5,452 nucleotides of DNA, taken from contig WSZY01000087.1 of NCBI GenBank assembly GCA_013139875.1, positions 1-5,452 of the forward strand, written 5' to 3'. The notes beneath the pieces were generated by a model, which had not been told where the DNA came from, ran no database searches, and saw only the letters and a list, made by a program, of their open reading frames with translations. The translations under genes and the position numbers were made by a program. This document shows positions 1 through 5,452 of the stretch, piece after piece. This stretch comes from Mariprofundaceae bacterium (lineage in GTDB: Bacteria; Pseudomonadota; Zetaproteobacteria; Mariprofundales; Mariprofundaceae). How positions within the stretch are numbered: the stretch's first letter is position 1; the number at the start of each line of letters is the position of its first letter.

Positions 1-1065
1 AGTCAACTTGACCCAACGCTTCTGGATGAGGAGGAGTTCCTGTCCGACCTTGGCCGGCTGACAGATCAGGCCCGACTCACATGTGCTGTCGAAATTGCAT
101 CAGATGATGATGCCGATCCTATGCTGATCGGCAGTTGGCTGTCGGAGAGTGCCGATGAAGCTACTAAAGCCGCACTGAAACTGGCACTGCACCAGTTTGA
201 ACTTCCCGATGATTTCCCGATTATTTCCATAGCCATGGGGAAACATGGCAGCCGCACTATGGGGTTGGTATCAGATCTCGATATGGTCTTTCTCTTTATC
301 TGTGATGACCCTTCCGCTGTGGGCCCGAAAGGGCGCAGCATGCGCGACTGGGCACAGCGTATCGGACGCCGCATGATCCAGCATCTGACACTTCAGCCGC
401 CATTCGGGGCAGGGTTTGAGTTTGATTCACGCCTTAGACCATCGGGCTCCAAGGGTGCGCTGGTCACTACACTGCACAACTTTGAGGAGTATCAGCTCAA
501 TGAAGCTCAGGCCTGGGAGCATCAGGCACTGACCCGGGCGAGGGCCGTGGCCGGCCTGGAGGAGAACCGGAATCGTGCCACTGTCGTGATCAAATCTATT
601 CTGAACCGGAAGCGGGACAGAAAAGAGCTGGCAGCTGAGGTGATCTCTATGCGGGAGAAGATGGTTGAACACCTTTCCAGCAAAGAATTGGACCGGATTA
701 ACATGAAACAGGATCCCGGCGGCCTTGTCGATATCGAATTCCTTGCGCAGTATGCACGTCTTGCATTCGGTGGTGACGAAAAAGGAACTGCCGGCATATT
801 CAGGCAACTTCCCGACACGGCACCTGCTGTCTGGAGGGATGTGGCTGAAATGCTGGTTAAAACATTTATCGATTACCGACAGATGGAGAATGTACTTCGC
901 GTTCATCTCTGGGCATCGGTTGGCCGGCTTCCCGCAGATGATTCTGCATCAGAGTGGGAGACCCTGAGACGACATGCACCAATCAAACGTGTCGCCGAAC
1001 TGAAGCAGCGTATGGTAGAGATTCGGAAGATTTTTATTAAACTTCTGAATCATGTTGAAGCATAA
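1..1065 (+). CDS. glnE: Glutamine synthetase adenylyltransferase, C-terminal part (5' end outside window)
   Basis: This is the last 354 residues of the bifunctional enzyme that adenylylates and de-adenylylates glutamine synthetase in response to PII and glutamine, in the cytosol. The frame is open from base 1 and ends at TAA 1063-1065; an ATG at 121 is internal. Family members are usually about 900-1000 residues, so roughly the N-terminal 60% (including the de-adenylylase half) is missing. What is visible is the C-terminal adenylylating domain: a nucleotidyltransferase signature at residues 80-94 of the fragment (MGKHGS followed by SDLD, metal-binding Asp92 and Asp94), a third acidic position in FDSRLRPSG (Asp142), the AWEHQALTRAR block (171-181) and the DPGGLVDIEFL block (238-248), followed by a helical tail. 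The usual KLGG is KHGS here, which still meets the G-G/S rule. ilvE follows after 34 bases with no terminator between, so cotranscription is likely. The domain assignment is firm; the position within the full gene is inferred from family length. Confidence 0.96.
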   Translation, partial: SQLDPTLLDEEEFLSDLGRLTDQARLTCAVEIASDDDADPMLIGSWLSESADEATKAALKLALHQFELPDDFPIISIAMGKHGSRTMGLVSDLDMVFLFICDDPSAVGPKGRSMRDWAQRIGRRMIQHLTLQPPFGAGFEFDSRLRPSGSKGALVTTLHNFEEYQLNEAQAWEHQALTRARAVAGLEENRNRATVVIKSILNRKRDRKELAAEVISMREKMVEHLSSKELDRINMKQDPGGLVDIEFLAQYARLAFGGDEKGTAGIFRQLPDTAPAVWRDVAEMLVKTFIDYRQMENVLRVHLWASVGRLPADDSASEWETLRRHAPIKRVAELKQRMVEIRKIFIKLLNHVEA

Positions 1066-1089
1066 ATGTACGGTTAAATGAAAAGAAAC

Positions 1090-1093
1090 GGAG
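1090..1093 (+). promoter_or_regulatory. Ribosome binding site of ilvE
   Basis: GGAG lies six bases before the ATG at 1100, in the short glnE-ilvE gap (1066-1099). It supports that start. No promoter-like pair of boxes is evident in this 34-base gap, which agrees with readthrough from glnE. Confidence 0.65.
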
Positions 1094-1099
1094 CGAGAT

Positions 1100-2020
1100 A
1101 TGAATTTTGCTGATCGTGATGGTCTGATCTGGTTTGATGGAGAGATGGTGGATTGGCGTGAGGCCAAGGTCCATGTCCTGACCCATACCCTGCATTATGG
1201 TATGGGCGTGTTTGAAGGCGTTCGCGCCTACCATGCCGACCAGGGTACAGCCATTTTCCGCTTGCAGGAGCACACGGATCGTCTGTTCCGTTCGGCTCAC
1301 ATCATGAATATGGAGATGCCATTCTCTAAAGATGAGATCAATGCTGCCCAGTTGGCAGCGGTTAAAGAGAACAATCTGGACTCGGCCTATCTGCGTCCGA
1401 TGGCATTTTATGGCTCCGAAGGTATGGGGCTGCGTGCAGACAACCTGAAAACGCATGTCATTGTTGCTGCGTGGGAGTGGGGTGCATATCTGGGACAGGA
1501 GGCGCTTGAAAAAGGCATCCGTATCCGCACCTCCTCCTTTACCCGTCATCACGTCAATGTCACAATGTGTAAGGCCAAGGCGAATGGTAACTATATCAAC
1601 TCGATGCTGGCGCTCTCCGATGCACTGCGCGACGGCTATGATGAAGCGCTGTTGCTGGATGTGGACGGCTTTGTTGCCGAGGGCAGCGGTGAGAACTTCT
1701 TCATGGTCTACAACGGCGTAATCTACACGCCGGAATTGACCAGCGCTCTGGACGGCATTACCCGTGCCACCGTCATCCAGCTGGCAGAGGAAGAGGGTTA
1801 TGAAGTTCGTGAGAAGCGCATCACCCGTGATGAGGTCTATGTTGCCGATGAAGCCTTCTTCACCGGTACAGCCGCTGAAGTAACTCCGATCCGCGAGCTG
1901 GATGGGCGCACCATCGGCTGCGGTTCACGAGGACCGGTCACCGAGAAACTGCAGAAGAAGTATTTCGACGTGGTTCACGGTAGAAGCGCCGCGCACAGCA
2001 ATTGGCTCGCAGTCGTCTAA
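1100..2020 (+). CDS. ilvE: Branched-chain amino acid aminotransferase
   Basis: This PLP-dependent class IV (fold type IV) aminotransferase catalyses the last step of leucine, isoleucine and valine synthesis, moving the amino group from glutamate to the branched 2-oxo acids. It is 306 residues, the usual length. Family blocks are seen in order: THTLHYGMGVFEGVRAY (28-44); RLFRSAHIMNM (61-71); GSEGMGLRA (105-113); KANGNYINSML (160-170), whose Lys160 aligns with the Schiff-base lysine; EGSGENFF (194-201), with the Glu expected to contact the PLP ring nitrogen; DGITR (218-222); and GTAAEVTPIRE (256-266). The tail GPVTEKLQKKYFDVV (278-292) is typical of the IlvE type found in pseudomonads and related proteobacteria, and D-amino acid transaminase or aminodeoxychorismate lyase would not normally carry it. 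ATG at 1100 is chosen because GGAG precedes it by six bases and the N-terminus matches family starts. It lies just downstream of glnE and is followed by a strong terminator. Confidence 0.97.
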   Translation: MNFADRDGLIWFDGEMVDWREAKVHVLTHTLHYGMGVFEGVRAYHADQGTAIFRLQEHTDRLFRSAHIMNMEMPFSKDEINAAQLAAVKENNLDSAYLRPMAFYGSEGMGLRADNLKTHVIVAAWEWGAYLGQEALEKGIRIRTSSFTRHHVNVTMCKAKANGNYINSMLALSDALRDGYDEALLLDVDGFVAEGSGENFFMVYNGVIYTPELTSALDGITRATVIQLAEEEGYEVREKRITRDEVYVADEAFFTGTAAEVTPIRELDGRTIGCGSRGPVTEKLQKKYFDVVHGRSAAHSNWLAVV

Positions 2021-2047
2021 CTGCTTCGTTCTGCACCGTAAAAGCAC

Positions 2048-2082
2048 CCGGGCCCGTTACGATTCGTAACGGGCCCGGTTTT
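2048..2082 (+). terminator. Rho-independent terminator after ilvE, probably bidirectional
   Basis: A perfect 13-bp inverted repeat, CCGGGCCCGTTAC (2048-2060) with GTAACGGGCCCGG (2066-2078), encloses the five-base spacer GATTC; a further G-C pair could close it to a three-base loop. TTTT (2079-2082) follows directly on the + strand, 28 bases after the ilvE stop. On the - strand the same hairpin is followed after four bases by TTTT (complement of 2040-2043), and the stop of the - strand lipoprotein gene lies 38 bases before it. It therefore probably ends both converging transcripts, better for ilvE than for the opposite one because that U-tract is displaced. The U-tracts are short, but the stem is long and GC-rich. 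Confidence 0.88.
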
Positions 2083-2116
2083 CAAACATCCTGAGCTGCC
2101 TCACATAATCAACTTG

Positions 2117-2716
2117 TTATTCGGGGCCGCAGAAACAGTGTCTGACATTAATTGCCCTGAGCCCTTTCACGCCCTCCCTGGGGGTCCAGAAACGAACCGC
2201 CAGCTTAGCATTGCAATCTACAGTTGTGCCGGGATGAAACACTCCCGTCCAACGTGCTGTCGATGGATCAAATAGCTTCCGTCTCTTCGACGCTTTTGAT
2301 TCAGACAAAACCGCGCCGAGTGCTCCAATGCCACCAGCAGCAGCGCCAACGGCTCCAACTGCAGGATCCGCCCATGTTGATGATTTATGTGCTGCTACAG
2401 CGCCTTCGCTCGTCTCTGATGGAAGAATCTTTCTATTTCCCATTTCCAGCCAGGTGTCTATCACACCGACAGGCCATGGCGTCTCTGACATATCCACACT
2501 TACATCCAAAGCACCTTTTTCACCTTGGCTCAACCTGGCACTGAATTGGTAATCACCCCACTGGCGTGTAGCCACACATGTTCCATTAAGGTTAAGCTGA
2601 CCTGTCGCAACATTTGACAGTTCGATTGCGGTATCTTTTTTACCGGCTGCACAGGCAGAAAGTGAAACGGCCACAAGCATTAAAAGGATGAAAGCCTTTT
2701 TTGAATTACCCATCAT
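2117..2716 (-). CDS. Putative lipoprotein of unknown function with a glycine-rich segment
   Basis: I do not recognise the family. The 199-residue product starts MMGNSKK, followed by a hydrophobic stretch and the lipobox LSAC (19-22), so Cys22 should be lipidated after signal peptidase II cleavage. Ala at +2 suggests outer-membrane sorting if Lol rules apply. The mature part is mixed and polar, with a tryptophan-containing middle (WPVGVIDTW). A small-residue segment, GAVGAAAGGIGALGAVL (residues 121-137), resembles a glycine zipper or membrane-inserting hairpin and is followed by a basic patch (KASKRRK). Further cysteines are at 47, 168, 194 and 196, the last two as CFC near the C-terminus. The start is set by GAGGTG (2723-2728), six bases before ATG 2716; a second ATG follows at 2713. 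A longer frame back to 2791 lies inside comM and would bury the signal peptide, so it is rejected. The gene overlaps the comM end by 11 bases, which suggests coupled translation, and it is the last gene before the terminator. Confidence 0.82.
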   Translation of the reverse strand: MMGNSKKAFILLMLVAVSLSACAAGKKDTAIELSNVATGQLNLNGTCVATRQWGDYQFSARLSQGEKGALDVSVDMSETPWPVGVIDTWLEMGNRKILPSETSEGAVAAHKSSTWADPAVGAVGAAAGGIGALGAVLSESKASKRRKLFDPSTARWTGVFHPGTTVDCNAKLAVRFWTPREGVKGLRAINVRHCFCGPE

Positions 2717-4214
2717 TTTCTTCACCTCGATATTGCAGTGCCTCAGCAATATGTTTGCCGGAGACACTAACTTCACTCTCAATATCCGCAATAGTGCGAG
2801 CTACCTTCAATATCCGGTGATAACTGCGTGCAGAGAGGCTGAACCGGGACATTGCTGCATCCAGCAGTTTTGTACCCTCACCGTCCGGCATGGCGAACGT
2901 CTCAAGCTGCGAAGGGGTAAGCCGTGCATTGGCCACACCATCTCCCTGCCGGGCATACTGGCGCTGCCGTGCAGCATTCACCCGCATGGCAACTGCGGCG
3001 GATGACTCACCTGCTGCCATGCCCATGAGCTCATCTTTTTCGACAGGCGGCACATGCACACGAAGGTCAAAACGATCCAACAGCGGGCCGGAGATTCGGG
3101 TTCTGTAACGTCGAACCTGCAGACCACTGCACTGGCAACTACGGGTCGGATGCCCCAGATAACCGCACGGGCATGGGTTCATTGCCGCAATCAATTGAAA
3201 CTGAGCCGGGAACTCAAGCGTATCAGCTGCCCTGGCAATACAGACATGTCCGTTCTCCAGCGGCTGCCGAAGCACCTCCAGCACCTGCCGCTTGTACTCC
3301 GGCAGTTCATCAAGAAATAGTGTGCCGTGGTGTGCCTTACTCACCTCACCCGGCCTGGGCACGCTGCCTCCACCAATAATCGCCACATCCGAAGCGCTGT
3401 GGTGTGGCGCACGATAGGGTGGTATTGCCGAAAGTGGTGCGCGGCCCCGTTCACCTGAAATACTGTAGATACGGGCCACCTCAAGCTTTTGCCGGGTTGT
3501 AAGTGGCGGAAGAATGCCGGGAAGCCTCTGGGCCAGCATGCTTTTGCCAACACCGGGAGGCCCGGAAAGAAGCAGGTGATGTGAACCCGCTGCGGCAATC
3601 TCCAAAGCACGGCGCGCCTGCTGCTGCCCACGTATATCAGCCATGTCAGGCACATTTTGTGAATCGCCACTCTCAACCTGTTCCACCTCGTAGCGGGCCA
3701 ACAGTTCACGTCCGGCAAGGTGGCGCGCAACTGCCAACAGGTTTTTCGCTGGCAGCACATCAATACCATCTACCACAGCTGCTTCATCAGCATTGCCTTC
3801 AGGTAGAATAATAGATCTGAAACCCTGAGCACGTGCAAACAGAGTCAAAGGAAGTACGCCGGAGGTCGCATTAAGCCTGCCATCCAGAGCCAGTTCACCG
3901 ATCATGAAAGGGAGCACTTCATTCGTCTGCACCTGTCCGGATGCAAGCAGCAACCCGACAGCAACGGGAAGATCAAAATAGGAGCCATCCTTACGCTTAT
4001 CGGCTGGAGCGAGATTGACAGTAATATGACGGAGTGGAAATTCGAAGTTGGAGTTCAGGAGGGCGGCCCGGACTCGATCACGGGATTCACGTACCGCAGC
4101 CTCGGCAAGACCCACCATAGACCACGAGGGCAGGCCTCTTGAGAGGTCTACCTCAACATCTACAGGCTCAGCATCAAGCCCGCGCAATGCGGCTGAAGCC
4201 AAACGAGCTAACAA
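2706..4214 (-). CDS. comM: ComM/YifB family Mg-chelatase-like AAA+ ATPase
   Basis: ComM-type proteins are ring-forming AAA+ helicases. In naturally transformable bacteria they help branch migration during integration of incoming DNA; the family also occurs widely in species not known to be competent. The 502-residue length is typical. Domains in order: an N-terminal Lon-protease-like (ChlI) fold at about 20-140, with RDRVRAALLNSNFEFP and ITVNLAPAD; the Mg-chelatase-type ATPase at about 190-395, with Walker A GPPGVGKS (218-225), Walker B TLFLDEL (298-304), a family cysteine cluster (Cys348, 350, 360, 362) and SGPLLDRFDL with candidate arginine finger Arg381; and a C-terminal helical domain with SARSYHRILKVARTIADI (461-478). 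No catalytic residue seems lost. The start is TTG at 4214, chosen because it gives the usual spacing to the RGLDAEPVDVEV block and no ATG or GTG lies between it and the in-frame stop at 4227-4229. No Shine-Dalgarno is visible. It sits 12 bases after ubiK, a common neighbour of comM, and overlaps the next gene by 11 bases. The function follows from the family. Confidence 0.95.
   Translation of the reverse strand: MLARLASAALRGLDAEPVDVEVDLSRGLPSWSMVGLAEAAVRESRDRVRAALLNSNFEFPLRHITVNLAPADKRKDGSYFDLPVAVGLLLASGQVQTNEVLPFMIGELALDGRLNATSGVLPLTLFARAQGFRSIILPEGNADEAAVVDGIDVLPAKNLLAVARHLAGRELLARYEVEQVESGDSQNVPDMADIRGQQQARRALEIAAAGSHHLLLSGPPGVGKSMLAQRLPGILPPLTTRQKLEVARIYSISGERGRAPLSAIPPYRAPHHSASDVAIIGGGSVPRPGEVSKAHHGTLFLDELPEYKRQVLEVLRQPLENGHVCIARAADTLEFPAQFQLIAAMNPCPCGYLGHPTRSCQCSGLQVRRYRTRISGPLLDRFDLRVHVPPVEKDELMGMAAGESSAAVAMRVNAARQRQYARQGDGVANARLTPSQLETFAMPDGEGTKLLDAAMSRFSLSARSYHRILKVARTIADIESEVSVSGKHIAEALQYRGEENDG
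2723..2728 (-). promoter_or_regulatory. Ribosome binding site deciding the lipoprotein start
   Basis: GAGGTG lies inside the last codons of comM, six bases before ATG 2716 and nine before ATG 2713. It picks out the start that puts the signal peptide at the very N-terminus, over the upstream in-frame ATG at 2791. Confidence 0.75.
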
Positions 4215-4226
4215 AACTGAAACTGC

Positions 4227-4481
4227 TTATTTATGCTCTTTCAGTTTTTCTTCCAGCTCTTTGACACGTGCGTCCAGTGCAGCAAGCTCTTTGCGTGCTT
4301 TAGTCAGCATCGCTTCCTGAACCTGCATACGCTCATGGGTGACAACATCAAAGTGCTCCAGCGCCCCTTCAACAATGCTGCGCACCTGAGTTTCTGCTTC
4401 CTCTTTTACACCGCCAAGCATACGCAGACTACCTGCGATCTTCTCAGCGATATCATCCAATACTTCATTATTTACGGCCAT
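4227..4481 (-). CDS. ubiK: Ubiquinone biosynthesis accessory factor UbiK (BMFP family)
   Basis: This small protein of 84 residues belongs to the YqiC/BMFP family; the E. coli member assists aerobic ubiquinone synthesis together with UbiJ. The N-terminal half (about 5-45) is an amphipathic helix region of the kind that binds membranes. The family block FDVVTHERMQVQ (44-55) follows. The C-terminal half (about 55-83) is a charged heptad coiled coil (LAALDARVKELEEKLKEHK), which in relatives forms oligomers. Length and layout match the family. ATG 4481 is supported by GGAGGT five bases upstream. It begins 28 bases after the SH3-like lipoprotein and is separated from comM by 12 bases in the same reading frame. 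Pairing of ubiK with comM is common in proteobacteria. The family assignment is strong; the ubiquinone role is carried over from E. coli and is supported here by ubiX in the same gene run. Confidence 0.92.
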   Translation of the reverse strand: MAVNNEVLDDIAEKIAGSLRMLGGVKEEAETQVRSIVEGALEHFDVVTHERMQVQEAMLTKARKELAALDARVKELEEKLKEHK

Positions 4482-4486
4482 CTTCC

Positions 4487-4492
4487 ACCTCC
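4487..4492 (-). promoter_or_regulatory. Strong ribosome binding site of ubiK
   Basis: GGAGGT is a near-perfect Shine-Dalgarno, five bases before ATG 4481 in the 28-base gap after the upstream lipoprotein gene. It is the best ribosome binding site in the window and suggests UbiK is made at a higher level than comM, which has none visible. Confidence 0.8.
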
Positions 4493-4509
4493 GTTACAGC
4501 CTGAGTATC

Positions 4510-5097
4510 TCATTTGCGCGTGAATGCAGCAATACTCCCTTTGAGGTAGGCCATTTTGCCCGATGGCATTTTAATACGTAGCCACTTGGAATCTTTCAGG
4601 GAGTGCACGTCAAGGAATGTGCCCGGCAGATACCAGCCAACTTTTTTAGCCGAAATCTTCGGCATCTCCCTTATGTTTCTGTAGCGCCCGAAATCAAAGC
4701 GCTCAAAACGATTAACCGTCTCACTCTTTTTGCGGATGGCATCCACCAGTGCCTGCTCAACCGAGTCTTCCCGGATACCTCCACTTGATACTTTGACGGA
4801 AACAGTGACCAGGCTTTTTGTCTGTTTCTTAAGAGAGACCTTTCCATCAAGGTTCTCGTTGCCAAAAGTAATCAGATAGCCGTTCTCTACCGGTTCAAGC
4901 ACGCTCACAGCCAGATCGGCCTTTTTCAGCCCCTTCTGTACCGCCACAAGTGTGGTCCGCATGGAGATCGAAAAGCTCTCTTCCGCTCCACCCAGGAGAT
5001 AGGCCAACCCCTCAACAGCCGTGCCGCCAACAGCAGCCACCACAGCACAGCCTGACATCGTAAGTGAAACAACTGCCGCAACAATCAGTCGCCCCAT
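4510..5097 (-). CDS. Putative lipoprotein with DUF3568-like region and C-terminal SH3-like domain
   Basis: The product is 195 residues. It opens with a short signal peptide ([13 protein letters not shown]) and a lipobox MSGC (14-17), so Cys17 should carry the lipid; Ala at +2 suggests the outer membrane. Residues 18-37 are rich in small hydrophobics ([20 protein letters not shown]). Residues about 38-125 alternate helix and strand in a pattern that reminds me of DUF3568-type lipoproteins (weak). Residues 139-191 read like a bacterial SH3 domain: [20 protein letters not shown] resembles the usual NVRSGPSTS-x-VIG start, and [19 protein letters not shown] resembles W-x-KV-x-LPDG-x-x-GYV (moderate). 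SH3b domains often bind peptidoglycan or peptides, but no ligand can be read here. ATG 5097 has GAGG seven bases upstream and overlaps the ubiX end by 13 bases, implying coupled translation. It sits between two ubiquinone genes, with no known role in that pathway. Confidence 0.85.
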   Translation of the reverse strand: MGRLIVAAVVSLTMSGCAVVAAVGGTAVEGLAYLLGGAEESFSISMRTTLVAVQKGLKKADLAVSVLEPVENGYLITFGNENLDGKVSLKKQTKSLVTVSVKVSSGGIREDSVEQALVDAIRKKSETVNRFERFDFGRYRNIREMPKISAKKVGWYLPGTFLDVHSLKDSKWLRIKMPSGKMAYLKGSIAAFTRK

Positions 5098-5452
5098 CGT
5101 TTAACCTCACCATCATCAATATTCAGATGATCCATAACACGATCGACCACAAAGTTGATCAGTTCATCCACAGATTCGGGTCGGTGATAAAAACCCGGCA
5201 TGGCAGGAATCATATCCACACCCATACGTGACAGCTTGAGCATATGCTCCAGATGAATACTGGAGAGCGGTGTTTCACGAGGCAGAAGAATCAGTTGGCC
5301 CCGCTCCTTGAGCATCACATCAGCAGCCCGCTCCAGCAGATTGTCTGAAACCCCGCCTGCGATACGGGCGAGTGAACCCATAGAGCATGGGATCACCACC
5401 ATGTGACGAATGCCGGCTGAACCCGATGCCGCCGGTGAAAACCAGTCTGTCT
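5085..5452 (-). CDS. ubiX: Flavin prenyltransferase UbiX, C-terminal part (5' end outside window)
   Basis: UbiX joins dimethylallyl phosphate to reduced FMN to give prenyl-FMN, the cofactor of the decarboxylase UbiD in ubiquinone synthesis. The last 121 residues are present; the frame is open to the right edge, so the ATG at 5402 is internal and about 70-80 N-terminal residues (the Rossmann-like flavin-binding start) are missing. Seen in order, numbered within the fragment: ASGS (8-11), the [17 protein letters not shown] block (17-33), [15 protein letters not shown] (36-50), PRETPLS (57-63) and the MPGFYHRP block (84-91), where the Tyr and Arg are conserved near the substrate site. Most relatives have PAFYHRP, so Gly for Ala is a mild change. 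The ending EVKRWGD resembles E. coli UbiX. It is the first visible gene of the - strand run and overlaps the next start by 13 bases. A Pad1-like paralogue is possible but less likely with ubiK two genes on. Confidence 0.95.
   Translation of the reverse strand, partial: TDWFSPAASGSAGIRHMVVIPCSMGSLARIAGGVSDNLLERAADVMLKERGQLILLPRETPLSSIHLEHMLKLSRMGVDMIPAMPGFYHRPESVDELINFVVDRVMDHLNIDDGEVKRWGD

Noticed and set aside
427..906. - strand open frame of 159 codons opposite glnE
   Set aside because: It lies wholly opposite conserved GlnE catalytic blocks, with no family resemblance in its translation.
725..967. + strand frame of 80 codons inside glnE in another phase
   Set aside because: It is out of phase with the conserved GlnE tail and has no ribosome binding site or recognisable sequence.
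1037..1552. Long - strand open frame (171 codons) opposite the end of glnE and the first half of ilvE
   Set aside because: It is antisense to a clearly conserved aminotransferase. The translation is rich in Cys, His, Gln and Arg with no recognisable motif, as expected for a shadow frame.
2224..2544. + strand frames (2224-2544 and 2328-2552) opposite the second lipoprotein
   Set aside because: The opposite strand has a signal peptide, lipobox, ribosome binding site and operon context. These frames have none and are low in complexity (Gln/Leu or Ala/Pro rich).
2717..2791. Extended N-terminus of the second lipoprotein, starting at ATG 2791
   Set aside because: It would add 25 residues before the signal peptide, lies within the comM coding region, and ignores the well-placed GAGGTG before ATG 2716.
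2688..3811. Several + strand frames opposite comM (for example 2688-3005, 3054-3320, 3503-3811), and a - strand frame 3341-3769 in another phase
   Set aside because: All overlap conserved AAA+ blocks of comM in other frames, and their translations show no motif or start signal.
1..5452. Search for a defence, mobile, CRISPR or RNA-gene system
   Set aside because: No direct-repeat array, transposase or integrase motifs, tRNA-like cloverleaf, rRNA segment or toxin-antitoxin pair was seen. All the coding space is taken by housekeeping genes and two lipoproteins.

Overview
The window looks like ordinary chromosome from a proteobacterium with ubiquinone metabolism. It carries GlnE, a proteobacterial-type IlvE, ComM, UbiK and UbiX, and two lipobox proteins that imply a Gram-negative envelope. 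GC is moderate (judged by eye, a little above half). The gene content fits the gamma/beta/zeta part of the Pseudomonadota. I cannot name a genus, and I see no sign of recent transfer: no transposase, integrase, tRNA, CRISPR array or phage gene.

Layout. On the + strand lie the 3' part of glnE (1-1065) and, 34 bases later, complete ilvE (1100-2020). These are probably cotranscribed and end at a strong hairpin terminator (2048-2082). On the - strand, converging on the same hairpin, is a compact run of five genes read from the right edge: ubiX (5' end outside the window), an SH3-like lipoprotein, ubiK, comM and a second, unrecognised lipoprotein. Spacing is tight throughout: a 13-base overlap, a 28-base gap, a 12-base gap, then an 11-base overlap. 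One operon with translational coupling is therefore likely; its promoter must lie beyond 5452.

How the genes work together. glnE and ilvE both concern nitrogen: adenylylation control of glutamine synthetase, and glutamate-dependent transamination of branched-chain amino acids. The - strand operon mixes two ubiquinone-biosynthesis genes (ubiX makes the prenyl-FMN cofactor for UbiD; ubiK is an assembly or accessory factor), a competence-associated AAA+ branch-migration helicase (comM) and two small lipoproteins of unknown function. The lipoproteins are the least explained part. No stretch above 300 bases lacks a gene. I found no convincing new system; the points worth a second look are the two lipoproteins, their placement in a ubiX-ubiK-comM operon, and the odd start of comM.
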